Shown in pieces: positions 45,321 through 56,272 of a DNA stretch of 64,000 nt (position 1 is its first letter; every line of letters starts with the position of its first letter). Under the pieces are notes generated by a model. The model had not been told where the DNA came from. It ran no database searches and was given only the letters and a program-made list of their open reading frames with translations. The stretch is from assembly GCA_916613615.1 (NCBI GenBank), contig OU744725.1, positions 65,914,575-65,978,574 on the forward strand, in the 5' to 3' direction. The position numbers and the translations under genes are program-made. This DNA comes from Steromphala cineraria (lineage: Eukaryota; Mollusca; Gastropoda; Trochida; Trochidae).

Positions 45321-46105
45321 GGTAACGTCTCAAAAGACAGAATTCACAAAAGACAGAACGCTTAAAACAACTCTTTTCATGGTTGACAAATTACATGTAT
45401 GTGTAACATGGCCGCTACCCTTTAGAATAATGGAACAGCCCAGATAAAAGACAGAATTCCCTATAGACAGAAACACACCATTTAGATAAAACAAATGTTT
45501 ATGTTTTTCACTTGTTATACTATTTAACATAAAGCACAATTTCATTCACTTGACATGTTGTTGTCTCTATAACAGATTTATACACATATGGCTTAAACAT
45601 ATTTTATGCATTGATGAACAAGCAAGAAGGCTTATTTGAACACCGCTCCTAGATACAACAGACTTCAAACTGGATACAATATGCAATACCAACAGCAAAA
45701 ATATAGAATTGATGAAAAAATCTTTGTAGTGAAACCAGTTACCGTAATTAAGTCATTATGTTGTCGGAAATTGATCCTTGGTTGTATTTTATTTATCATT
45801 TTATTTAACCTTATTCTAAATAAATTCATAGATATACCCATCCAGAAGTAACTAAAGGGCGCACATTTTTGCAACCATGCATATTTGTTTATATACTCCT
45901 AAAAAAGTACTAGAGGAAATTGATTGAAATCATTTTTATCGTCTCAGGTAAAATGTAATAATATCTACAACTTGACTTGACACGACTTACAACTTGTTTA
46001 GTGCATAAAGCGGGTCAGTTCATTTATTAATTAGGGGTGGTCAGCACCGCTCAGCTAAGTAGTGTTGTGATTGATTCTGTCTTTTGGGAATTCTGTCTTA
46101 TGGTA
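45321..46105. mobile_element. TIR element, about 785 bp, inserted upstream of minigene D
   Basis: AAGACAGAATTCACAAAAGA (from 45,334) pairs with 46,074-46,098. The motif AGACAGAATTC recurs inside at about 45,450. It falls within a block (45,146-46,135) missing from duplicate C. An internal 71-codon ORF (45,636-45,851) has one hydrophobic stretch (LILGCILFIILFNLIL) and no known domain. Confidence 0.6.
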
Positions 46106-46262
46106 CTAAACCGACAGAATATCTATTAGCCCTTTGACTGTACTGTCTGGTCGAGTTGTTTTACACCAGGTCGTGTTGTCCCTCTGGACTGTTGTGGAAA
46201 GCAGCTGCACCAATTGTCACAGCTGTACCAGACCAAGTGCTACCAACAAAATGGTAATGTAG

Positions 46263-46403
46263 ATGGACATGGCACGGTTTTGTTTGTCCCTTGTCCTGAT
46301 GTTTGGCCTGGTTAGTTCTGACCGACTTGACGATGTTGTAAATAGGTTGGACGCGGTGAATTATCGCAATTGCCACACAAAAGACAAAGGTTCTTGCTAC
46401 TGA
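46263..46403 (+). CDS. Minigene D: second copy of the tiny secreted peptide ORF
   Basis: 46 codons: MDMARFCLSLVLMFGLVSSD then RLDDVVNRLDAVNYRNCHTK and GSCY before TGA. Against minigene C there is one replacement (F to L) and three silent changes over 135 bp, while flanks have indels. The preceding in-frame codon is TAG, so translation must start at this ATG or the next. No exon 2 remains downstream. Confidence 0.4.
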   Translation: MDMARFCLSLVLMFGLVSSDRLDDVVNRLDAVNYRNCHTKDKGSCY

Positions 46404-47225
46404 CCCAGGATATACATGGGGTTACCTGTACTTTATCTCTACAATAGGGGTTCTGGTTAGGGTTAAGTTAGGTTGGTTAGGGTGAGGGTAAGGCGAGGTG
46501 GTCAAAGGTTTTGAGGGGATGTTGCGTGTTTTAGGTGTAGTTTTTTTTCGGTAAATCAGGCCACATGCTTATTTTACAGTACAAGGTTTTACAATGTTAA
46601 GAGACAACGAGTAGATAGATAAACGATTCAAATGTTATGTTAATGTTATCTTATAATACGCATATGTCAAACATCATTACGATATATATATGATAATTGT
46701 TTGTGTCTTGTTTTAAGTGCAAGGAATGTTAACATAGCAAGGTAAATTATTCTTATCGTTTTTATTAGTTAATAAAAATTCAAAGTTAAATAAAGATGGA
46801 TTTTTACAAACAATACTTTATAACAGATTATTTCTCAAATCATCTTATAGTCGACACACAAGGTACACACGGTATTCTGTTTAGGCCGTGTGCGGACTTA
46901 ACATCAACAAAATCATACAAATTCAACTAATCCAACATGTTATCGATGTTAATGGCTCTGAAATGGGATGTCCGAATGACCTACATGTACATTGTATTTG
47001 AGCCATCGAACATTACCATCTTGGTATTTTTGGGAGTCAGGGAAGTACTTCGTGTATGTGCCCAAAATCGTTTGTATTTCATAAATTTGGCGATGGTCAC
47101 ACGAACTCATTCTTCGTGTAACTCTCGTGTTGACATCGGGTCCATCTTGTAGCGTTCGTATAACCTCCGTCTCAAAGGTCACTGACCCGACGCTCACACG
47201 ATGGCTCATGATAGTCTACTAGTCT

Positions 47226-47300
47226 TAGGAGAGGGTTTCACTAAGTTGGATAACTTATACCCAATCCTTTTCATCGTGAATAAAATATGTTTAAATCAAA
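47226..47300 (+). repeat. Dispersed repeat at the right end of duplicate B
   Basis: Matches 8,905-8,975 (AGTTGGATAACTT, AATAAAATATGTTTAAATCA). Confidence 0.6.
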
Positions 47301-47511
47301 ACTAGACGGTTAAACGAGGTCGTGAGACCTGCCGGGGTTCCCTAGTGTTAACAATTTCAGCAAACATGCAGTTTTTCACAAACGTGGATCTATTAAAGAC
47401 TAGATTTTTAACATTACAGCTGGCGCAATACGGTCATCGTTAGCACATTATTTTTTCATAGCGCAATGTGTCACACCAAGCTCTTGTTTAATCATTGTTA
47501 TATATATTGTC

Positions 47512-47735
47512 TTAAAGGGGCAGTAGCACGTTTTTTGATAATTTTATATCCTAATATTTTCACTGATAATTGTAAGTTAATGTTAAATGTATTAGTTTGA
47601 CAGTGTCAAAAATAGCATTACACAAGCCAATCATCCATAGTCAGAGGACAAAGTATGAAGATTCACATGCAATTTTATGTGAACACCTTTAATTCATTTT
47701 GTGTAAGAAAATGGACTTGCATGACTAAACTTAAA
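47512..47735 (+). repeat. MITE family 1, left part only
   Basis: TTAAAGGGGCAGTAGCACGT start; homology breaks after CATTTTGTGTAAGAAAATGG. Confidence 0.85.
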
Positions 47736-49670
47736 TATATAATAAGATTTTAGATATTGCACTTATTCATAAGAAAAGCACTATGAATTTATGTAACTGA
47801 ATTATATTCTTTAATCAATTGAAATGAGAAAAAGATCTCACAGTAATAAATTAAATAAATAATGATGAACATATAAAAAATAAGCTAATATATATTATGG
47901 CATAGCATGGCAAATCAAAATCAAATTCCAGTTAATATTAGAGTCATGTTTTGGAGTTTACTGGAATGCCAACAAGGGAAACAACTCTCATCTGTTGACG
48001 TCGAGTGTTTAGTAATAAGACACACAGACACTTCTGTTTAGTAGCATTATAATCCGTCTGCAAACAAGTCTTGCCTCAGTAATTTTGATACCTACTGGTA
48101 TACATTATGTTTCTTGCATGAAGAGGATGCTGTAATAGTAAAGCTTGTTCTGTCCAAGGTGAGATATATGATAAGGTGACCAAAATGAATTAGCTAGGCA
48201 TGCATTCCTTACAATTTTATGTGTTGAATTTAAGATTGCCAATATCCACAGTTTTGTGTTGAGTTTGCAACAAAGTAAGTACGTAAGCTTGAGGTGCCAT
48301 TTTCATGTTTTATTGATTTTGGGTAATGAAACATAGCATGAACATAGATTATCAGTTTTGAAACTGATTTTGAAGAAGCTATTTTAGTTGTGATTTTTTT
48401 TTTTGTGTTTTCATCATGGAGTACCCCAAAAAATCCTCATAATGCCAAATAATACAGATTAATCTGCAAATTATGCTGGCAACAGGCATTGCACAATGAT
48501 GCAAGATCCATTTCAAATCACTTTGTTATGAACATGAACTTAAATATTGCCATTTACCTGTAAAAACATTCCAGCTGAGACGGGTGAGTTAAGAAAATTC
48601 TTAAATCCTTAGGAGTGCTATTGAGGACTCTTAACTTTTACCCTAGTTGAGAGTAATTCTAAGACCTAAAAGTTTTTATAAATACCACTTAAGAAAAATC
48701 TTAGAGTTAAGAGTAATTCTTTGAAAATTCTTAGAATTTATGGCAGTTACGAGTTAACTTCTACTCTTAGAATTTTTAAAAATACGGCCCCAGATCTATA
48801 GTGTTTGATACATTTTTGACTTATGACATCCAATCATTACATCAAATACCGTAAGCATTGAGGTTACATACAGTTCATAAATACCATAGTATGAAAGATA
48901 GTTCTTTCGACCAAATGGTTTACATATGAATTTAAACATAATAAAGCACATTTGGAGGGGTACTCAAAACAACAAAATATCAAAATAGGGTTTAACATTG
49001 TATCAGGGGTAAAACCAACACTGGATTGACAGGTACAAAAGTTGGCCTTTAATTAAAACGAAGTAGCCCTTGAAAAAGAGTTTTGATGGATAATATAAAA
49101 CTTCATTATATATCAAATCCAACACCAACGTATTCATATACATTTACACAGTCTAAAGGAAAATCTTATCATAATAAAGGAACCTTTTTTTTTAACATTA
49201 ATTGTCAATTTACAAGCATTCCTGCATGATTGAAAATGTTAGTTAATTAGTTTTGAAGTTGATTTTGAAAAAAGTAAAATGGCAGTATGGTCGGCATTTT
49301 GAATAAAAACCAATTTCTTGTGTTTATTTCTAACACAGTATCTTTTGTTTCAGAGCTAACTAACAAACAATCATTCTCAATTGTCATCAGACACATACAT
49401 TCCCTCCCCAAAAAGTTGACATTGGATATTCTCCCTTCTACAGAACACTCTCTCTGGCCTGGGGTGTTCAGATGTTGTTCGGAAGTAGTTCGAGTATCTT
49501 CGTCTGCCCAATCCCAGATGGTTATCATCAGGTCCTACACGACATTATTATTTACAAGTGCATCATGTACCATCGATGCGAGGAGAAAAACTATTCAATC
49601 TGAACCCATTAGGTTAATACCTCAAACTCTCTTCATTCAATATTGTTCACCAATGGCAATTATGTTATGG
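47736..49670. other. AT-rich stretch, no gene recognised
   Basis: At about 48,580-48,795 several copies of a CTTAAGA/TCTTAGA motif in both orientations, ending AAAAATACGGCCCC, look like an old MITE. A 93-codon minus ORF at 49,247-49,528 has no recognisable domain. Confidence 0.5.
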
Positions 49671-49808
49671 ATAACACACGCATACGAGGGTGTTATAGCA
49701 AACAGAGGCCTTTGCCCTAGGGACGACCCGAGTGCGCGTCAGCGCACTCGGGTCGTCCCGTAGGCAAAGGCCTCTGTTTGCTATAACACCCGAGGATGTG
49801 TGTGTTAT
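49671..49808. repeat. Long palindrome, 50-66-bp arms, 4-bp loop
   Basis: Core arms 49,688-49,737 and 49,742-49,791 (GGGTGTTATAGCAAACAGAG..., AGTGCGC) differ at two positions. Weaker pairing extends outwards through TAACACACGCAT. Loop GTCA. Confidence 0.95.
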
Positions 49809-49878
49809 CTATCTTATATACCGAAATAATCACTTATTTAACTTAAAAGCAAAAAAAATCAATAAATTAATTTCATTA

Positions 49879-50535
49879 AATTTGAGGAGAGCAGAATAGA
49901 CGTCAATAGTCAATAACCTATTACTAACCAATCCCCTGTGGCCTAGTGGTACAGTCTTGGACTACAGTTTGAAAGGTTGAGGGTTCGAATCCCTAATGTT
50001 CTACTTTTTTACATTTTACATTTAGAATTTTTTCTTGAACGCTATAGCTAGAGGATGAGGTTGTTGCAAATTTCATATATCGAAAATAAAATCACATTTC
50101 TAACATTTAAGGTGAACAGTGAAAATAAACTTTTAAAGTTTGAGGAGAGCAGAATAGATATCAACAGTCAATCCATTCACACTTACCAATCCTTTGTGGT
50201 CTAGTGGTTTAATCTTGGACTACGAAGTGAGTGTCTCTGTGTTCGAATCCCCCATTTTCTGCCACGAAATGTTTTATCTTGGACATTTTGCCAGAACGCT
50301 ATAGCATAAGCATATTAAGGGCGTTATTAATTTTTGTTACAGAGATAAACCACATCTCTGACGTATAAAGTGTACAGTAGAGCGCAATTTAATATCATCA
50401 AGTTCTAGGAGAGCAGCAAAGACCTCACAAAACAATTCCTTCATATTCACCAATCCTTTGTGGTCTAATGGTATAAGTCTTGGGCTACAGAGCGAAGGGT
50501 TGTGGGTTCGAATCCCACGGTGTTTCGCTTCTGAA
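49879..50535 (+). repeat. Three tandem tRNA-derived SINE units, period about 260 bp
   Basis: Each unit has GAGGAGAGCAG, then a tRNA-like head with TGTGGTCTAGTGG (A box) and GGGTTCGAATCCC (B box). Heads lie at 49,937-49,993, 50,195-50,250 and 50,455-50,515. Acceptor stems do not pair well, so these are SINE units rather than tRNA genes. Confidence 0.75.
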
Positions 50536-50813
50536 AATTTTTGAGATCGATTACCTTACCGGTCTTTGAAATTATGAGGTGCGAAATGGAGGGCCTCATA
50601 ACAAATAATAACCTCCTTGGATGTTATTATTTCGTATAAGGCCATCCCAGCAGGGTGTTATACAGTGCAAGGCCCTCCCGGCGGGGTATTATACAGTCTA
50701 AGGCCCTCTCAATTCCATTCCGACGGATGTTCTCCCGAACAAAAACTCGCTTCAAATAGTGTTAAATGGGCCTTGAGGTATATAAGTTGGCATAAACAAC
50801 TTCAAGAGCCCGT

Positions 50814-51881
50814 TCATGTTGATCCTCCATGAGTCATGTTCCTGTTCAGCAGCAGACTGTTCCAGACACGGCCCATATCTGGTTGCCTGGCAACACCAAA
50901 GAGATATTTACATCCAGGTTGCGAAAAACATGTTTCTGTTTGCTTGAAGTTAAGAGAATGTGGCCGCTGCTCGAAAGTGATACCCTGGATCCTAGAAGCA
51001 ACCACCCCTGTCAGGTACAAGTCATCCACCCAGAGTAGGGGCGCTGTGAGGGAGGCTTTATACAGCAGGGGGATCAGCTCCCCCGATATGAACACTGCAG
51101 CCCCTCCGCAGTAGGTCCAGGGGTAGTATCTGTAGTCCACTAGGTATTGCCGGTTCATCCTCCACTTTCCTAGGCGAATGATAGCTGGGCGCGGCCTGCA
51201 GATAAAGGTCTTGGCTCGGCTGTTGGGCAGGACGAGGTCTAGGAGGTTAAAGGTGTTGATGATGACGTCATCGTCCAACTTGACTACCATGGAGACGTTA
51301 GCGCAGATCTCTGTGATCCATCTCAAACCGGTAACAGCTTTCAGGCTGAGGTTTCTGTACGAGTCGATGAACCCCCCCTGCACAATGTCATTATACAATG
51401 AAAACTCTTTCTCAACAGTCACTTGGGTCTCATTGTCGGATGGTTTTCCAATAAGGAATATGACTCGTATTGTATGATCAGGAAAGTATGACTGGTTTGT
51501 GAAGGTTTGTCGAATCATCGATCTCGCCTTGGCATGCCCAGGGCTTGAATGGACCATGAATAGAACAGCAATAAGATTTCCTAACCCTTTCCGCAACTGA
51601 CAAATCTTCCGAGTCCTGTTATCATAGTCCAGATGAAAGTTTTGCGGATATGACGTAAACACAGGCTGGCGTTTAGTCACGTGAGGGTTATTCCAAATCT
51701 GTAAAAGCTTCCTTGAAACTTTTCCTTCCTTGAGTATCAAAACGGGTACCACTTGTATAAAGATGACTCCAAGTAATACGATGCCTGACAGTATTACGGT
51801 AAATTTCCTGATACGTCTAATTGTACGGGTACACTTTGAAAACCAGAATAGGACATAAGGTTTGTTTTTCTTTTTGTCCAT
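50814..51881 (-). CDS. Beta-1,3-galactosyl/N-acetylglucosaminyltransferase-like protein (GT31)
   Basis: 355 residues in one coding exon. Type II topology: short basic N-terminus, membrane anchor at residues 27-50 (FTVILSGIVLLGVIFIQVV), stem, then a lumenal catalytic domain. GT31 marks: ARSMIRQTF (119-127), VVKLDDDVII with the DDD metal/nucleotide-sugar site (203-205), YYPWTYCGGAAVFISG (252-267) and WVDDLYLTG (284-292, in place of EDVYxG). Six possible N-glycosylation sites. Start chosen at MDKKKNK because a splice acceptor (CTTTTTTTCAG, complement of 51,899-51,909) lies just upstream, so the ORF extension to 51,959 is intron. It would act in the Golgi on glycans; the exact acceptor sugar cannot be told. 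No neighbouring partner gene. Confidence 0.9.
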   Translation of the reverse strand: MDKKKNKPYVLFWFSKCTRTIRRIRKFTVILSGIVLLGVIFIQVVPVLILKEGKVSRKLLQIWNNPHVTKRQPVFTSYPQNFHLDYDNRTRKICQLRKGLGNLIAVLFMVHSSPGHAKARSMIRQTFTNQSYFPDHTIRVIFLIGKPSDNETQVTVEKEFSLYNDIVQGGFIDSYRNLSLKAVTGLRWITEICANVSMVVKLDDDVIINTFNLLDLVLPNSRAKTFICRPRPAIIRLGKWRMNRQYLVDYRYYPWTYCGGAAVFISGELIPLLYKASLTAPLLWVDDLYLTGVVASRIQGITFEQRPHSLNFKQTETCFSQPGCKYLFGVARQPDMGRVWNSLLLNRNMTHGGST

Positions 51882-52590
51882 TGCTTCTCGTTGCTGTTCT
51901 GAAAAAAAGCTGTGCAGATAGGATAACGGAATTCTTTCGACAATTAAAGCATAAAACATTTAGAAAAGCAGAGGAAAACAAAGTTAGATTTTATGAAAAA
52001 ACAGGAAGCAAATAGAAGCAAAAATATGCTTTAAAAAAGTCTATTTTAATAAACCAATGAAGCTGCAAATTTTCACGTTGTAAAACAAGGGTCTTTTTAT
52101 ACTCGGTTAGGAATAAGAAAATACACCAAAGTGTCAAATTCAAGGTTTTATTGTAAAATTTGTAGCATCGGTTCAAAATAAAGTAATTAATGTGTAGACA
52201 TTTTAACCTTCAGGGTGAACATAATAAACTGTTTATGACATCATTGAAGACTGTTTCAGATAGTGCATCTAGTCACTGCATCATCTTTTGTTCACATAAT
52301 TGGACCCTATCACGCCCAATCTAGTTAAAACTAGCTGTAATGTTATCGTTAAAGTAATTATTACCCATATGGTTGAAAATAAGTAGTGACATATTTTCAA
52401 TATGAGCACTAGTGCACATATCACTTTTGCCTAGCAACGATTGTTGTAGCGCGAGTTCCCATATTTTTTCGCTTGTGACGTCATTACACCATTGTTCGTG
52501 ACGTCACTGTGGCCGGCCGTCGCGAGGGAAGCGGTCCGTTTCTTGGACATTTCTACGATGGTAAAATGTAATAGAATCGGTAATAAAGAA

Positions 52591-52730
52591 ATTATTACCC
52601 TCGGAAGTGTGTCATATGACTTTTACGAAACTCGTGCAAATTTGTGTATAACCCTCGCTCTCGCTCGTGAAATACAAAAAATCACACTCGTTTCGTAAAA
52701 GTCATATGACACACTTCCGAGGGTAATAAT
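52591..52730. repeat. Perfect foldback, 41-bp arms
   Basis: ATTATTACCCTCGGAAGTGT... (52,591-52,631) is exactly complemented at 52,690-52,730. The loop carries CCTCGCTCTCGCTCGTG. Confidence 0.95.
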
Positions 52731-52736
52731 CTCTAT

Positions 52737-53066
52737 TTACGTTACATCTAGCTACTAACCCACCTGGTCCGTGTCGCGCATGCGCGGAAATCAACAAATG
52801 GAAGAAGAACTGGCTGATCTGTTTGAATCGGGCGTCGTTAGGATTTATATTGCATTTTACACATTATGAACATAAATATCAATGATTTAATGTATGACTT
52901 ATTGGAAATAAACATTACAGCTAGCTTTAACTAGATTGACCGATTCTAACAGCTTGTATTAACTAGATTGTCCTATTCAAAGGGATCAGCCAGTTCTTTT
53001 TCCATTGGATGATTTCCGCGCATGCGCGACACGGACCAGGTGGGTTAGTAGCTAGATGTAACGTAA
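52737..53066. repeat. Inner TIR element, 330 bp, 83-bp arms
   Basis: TTACGTTACATCTAGCTACT... at 52,737-52,819 pairs with 52,984-53,066 with few mismatches. The CG-rich part GTCGCGCATGCGCGG is intact in both arms. The centre repeats the CTAGTTAAA-type motif of the outer arms. Confidence 0.95.
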
Positions 53067-53149
53067 GGACTTAGGGGACGATAACATTACAGCTAGTTTT
53101 AACTAGATTGTATCACGCCTATCCACTGGTAGAAAATATTCAAGGCAAG

Positions 53150-54039
53150 AAAAAAGACTTCAGATGTGGCAAATCTCTGTCGTAAGCAATCGTTTTATAC
53201 AACCGTAAAACACGCAAACATACTAACAAAACACCTTCAGCACAAGTTTTGCATAGAGAACTAGAAATATGTGCATGTGATGCACTGTGATGTCCCCCGC
53301 TAACATTTAATCTGAAAGTGACCCTACCCCCATTATGTACAAATTTCAAACTGTTTCCATGGAAACCAGAAAAATAACAATTCAGAATAACCAAAGTAGC
53401 AAAAGGCACCACTCCTCCAGTAGTTCTAACCCCATATCAAGTCTAGTAAAAATATTTTGAGTAGTTTTTAAGCTAAAGTACGGAAACAGACCCTACCCCC
53501 CATATACAACTAGTTCAACTTTTTTCTATAGAAACCAGAAAAAAATTCAGAATAACTAAAATAGCAAAAGGCACCACTCCACCACTAGATCTAACCACAT
53601 ACCAAGTTTCGTAAAATAATATTGAATAGTTTTTGAGATTTGGCCCGGAAATGGTCCTCCCTCCATATGTATAATTCAGAATCACCAAAATAGCAAAAGG
53701 CACCACTCCACCACTCGTACAATATTATTGAATAGTTTTTGAGATTTGGCCCGGAAATGGTCCTCCTTCCATTATGTTCTAAGTTCAAACTGTTGCCATG
53801 GAAACCAGGAAAATTATATAATTCAGAGTGACCAAAATAGCAAAAGGCACCACTCCACCACTAGATCTAACCACATACCAAGTTTCGTAAAAAAATATTG
53901 AACGGTTTTGAAGATATGGTCCGAAAACGAAAGCGTTACGGGATTACGGTATTACGGAATTGCGGAATTACGGATTTACGGAATTTCGGACGGAACTGAA
54001 AACATTATGTCTCCCGCAAAGCTTTGCGGGGGACATAAT
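53150..54039. mobile_element. Tandem-core element with terminal hairpin (Helitron/pearl-like architecture)
   Basis: About four imperfect units of 130-190 bp share GCAAAAGGCACCACTCCACC and ATTGAATAGTTTTTGAG. They are followed by (ATTACGGA)n at 53,937-53,990 and a terminal stem-loop 54,004-54,039 (CCCGCAAAGCTTTGCGGG within ATTATG/CATAAT). No coding capacity. Confidence 0.65.
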
Positions 54040-54390
54040 TACATAGAACGACAATTCGTTTGAAAGAATACGACAATAGAGTTCTTCATATACTCTTCAA
54101 ATTCATGTCCATGAAATGCAAACACATTTAATCCTATTCACTATGAAATTTTGACCATTATGGATTTAGAATTATTTTCTTACTTTTCACGTACCTAATA
54201 TATTTAAATATCAACATTGACTTGAAATTTCCGGAAGAAATATTAAGAGTATTAAAAAGCATTTTGCAATATTGCAAAACTCGATCATAAGTTATCAAAT
54301 GTAAATAATTTTCCAAAACAAGGATTGTAGACGGGTTACAAATCAAATAAGTCTCTTGCAATACCGACATGCTCAAGCAGTTATGTTAGG

Positions 54391-54553
54391 GTTAAAACAC
54401 GAGAACGAGGTTATGCTTGGGATTTCAAAACCTGAGGAATGAAAGCTGAGCGGAAAGTAAGACCGAAAGCGAAGCTTGAGGTCTTACTTCCCGCGAGGCT
54501 TTCTTTCCGAAGGTTTTGAAAACCCAAGCATAACCGAGTTCGAGTGTTTTAAC
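54391..54553. repeat. Foldback element, about 75-bp imperfect arms
   Basis: GTTAAAACACGAG, GGTTATGCTTGGG and AAGTAAGACC pair with GGTCTTACTT, CCCAAGCATAACC and GTGTTTTAAC. Confidence 0.9.
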
Positions 54554-55077
54554 TAACTTAGATGCCGTTATTAACAACCCGTAATCATTTGTCCATATTG
54601 TAGTATTTGTAATCATATTTTCAGACTGATCATAAAAATTGAGAAAAAAACAACAAATATCAAGGATTCATGTTCGTCGGTTAATTTTAACATTTATTAT
54701 TGGATTACTTTACTTTATACTGTCGCTTCAATTCTGAATATAAAAGATTAAAATGAATTTCCTTAAAAAAAAGCATTGTTTTCAGACGACTTTTTGATAT
54801 TGACATAGCACATAATGCACGTGCAAAGCATTCTTCGAGGTGTAAGGTTTTACAAATGACAATCGACAAGTCACGTGGTTGAAACCGTATTTGGATCCTT
54901 TAAATTTATCACAAATGAAAAGGTGTAACACTGTTAATATCCATTTTGAATGTTTGTATGCATTTAAAATTGGAATTAAAGTGCAATTGGATTTCCTAAT
55001 GCTTTAGGGCCGATTTTTTGTACCGAAATCTGATCTTCAATCAATAGATTGTTTAACATAACCTTCACTTCTAACTG
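54554..55077. other. No gene recognised
   Basis: AT-rich sequence without repeats that could be matched elsewhere in the window. Confidence 0.5.
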
Positions 55078-55150
55078 GCCCGTTAGAGTAGTGGTTATAG
55101 TGCTAGCTTACGGTTCAGAGGGTTGAGGGTTCGAATCCCGCACATCGGAA
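55078..55150 (+). repeat. tRNA-like SINE head
   Basis: GTTAGAGTAGTGGTTATAGT and GGGTTCGAATCCCGC resemble A and B boxes; no good acceptor stem. Confidence 0.5.
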
Positions 55151-55440
55151 GCATTGTAAGTTTTTTCAAGTTACACCCCTTGGGCGGTTATATCCCTTCT
55201 TTTTTGTATTGGTTTTAACTCATAACTACCTTTTTATAGGTGTTTACCACTTACACCCCTTGGGAAGTTATTGCCTTTATTTTAGTTGAATGTTATATGC
55301 CGTGAGCTCCATCCGCGTAGGTTGGTTATCTCATAACCACCTTGGTCGGTTATAAGATTGTAAACAATTGCAAACAATTGAACTTGTAAAATTTGTATTT
55401 TTAATCAAACAAGAAAGTAAAGATTTATGAACAACGAAAG

Positions 55441-55507
55441 TGGGATTCGAACCAGGGACCTCTATGTTGTCAAGCAGCGCTCGTACCTGTTGAGCTACCG
55501 TGGATCC
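55441..55507 (-). repeat. tRNA-like sequence, minus strand
   Basis: On the minus strand: GGTAGCTCAACAGGTACGAG and CTGGTTCGAATCCCAC, with a tRNA-like D-arm and T-arm. The anticodon stem could not be paired, so a pseudogene or SINE head is likelier than a working tRNA. Confidence 0.45.
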
Positions 55508-55946
55508 ATGCCAGTTGATGTAAATTTTTGTGTGTCATGTTTGGTTTTTTATTTCCCCCTATAAATATATATTAATATTGCAATACAATAGTTTTTAATG
55601 TAAGGCATCAAATTTTTAGTCCCAAAACCTTTAGCATGGGGTATTGTAAGTAGTATAACATAGTATTCTTATCAAGACATATTAAAACCCGCAAAATGGA
55701 TCACTAAAACGTTTTTCAATTATTTGTATGTAAACCAATTTAGTTGAAACACCGTAATAAAATAATTTTTATTGTAAGCAATCAAGCGTTTATATCTAAA
55801 ACCCTAATACGGGGGTAATTTAAGTATTTTTTCTTATCAAGAAATGATAAACCCGCGAATGAATTCAGTAAAACGTTTTTAAATTAATTGTTTATAAACA
55901 AATTAAGTTGAAACTATTGCAGCAGTCCTCCGCGGGAGTGTAAGTC

Positions 55947-56047
55947 AAATAATGACCCGTTTGCCTCGGGTTATGGAAATAACCTCTGCTCGGGCTACGC
56001 CCTCGCGAGGTTATTTTCCATAACGCCTCGGTACCGGGTCATTATTT
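55947..56047. repeat. Foldback element, about 40-bp imperfect arms
   Basis: AAATAATGACCCG and TTATGGAAATAACCTC pair with GAGGTTATTTTCCATAA and CGGGTCATTATTT; loop GCTCGGGCTACGCCCTCGC. Confidence 0.85.
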
Positions 56048-56272
56048 ACTACATACCACTGAATCTTCATTGAGCCTGGTATGTACAAACTGATAATCTG
56101 CATCATGTGCACATTATGTATTTAACTACTTAGTTATTAAAGTATTTAACGGTGTTGATACCCGAGGTAGAACAGTTTCCCTTGACTCAATGACTGCAAC
56201 ATGTTAACACTCTAAATAATAATTTCACTGTACATTTTTAAAATCGTCCTACCTTGTATGTCTGTCTGGCAG

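Larger units (their letters stand above)
52309..53118. repeat. Outer inverted-repeat element, about 800 bp, nested
   Basis: CAATCTAGTTAAAACTAGCT and the rest of a 33-bp arm (52,317-52,349) is exactly complemented at 53,078-53,110. It encloses two further hairpins. Confidence 0.85.

Noticed and set aside
49937..50515. tRNA genes
   Set aside because: A and B boxes are present but acceptor and anticodon stems do not pair; units are tandem and SINE-like.
51882..51959. N-terminal 26-codon extension of the GT31 protein
   Set aside because: A polypyrimidine-CAG acceptor lies inside it on the minus strand, so it is intron; the ATG at 51,881 precedes a normal type II anchor.
55441..55507. Minus-strand tRNA gene
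   Set aside because: D- and T-arms look good, but no paired anticodon stem could be drawn by eye; a tRNAscan run could reverse this.
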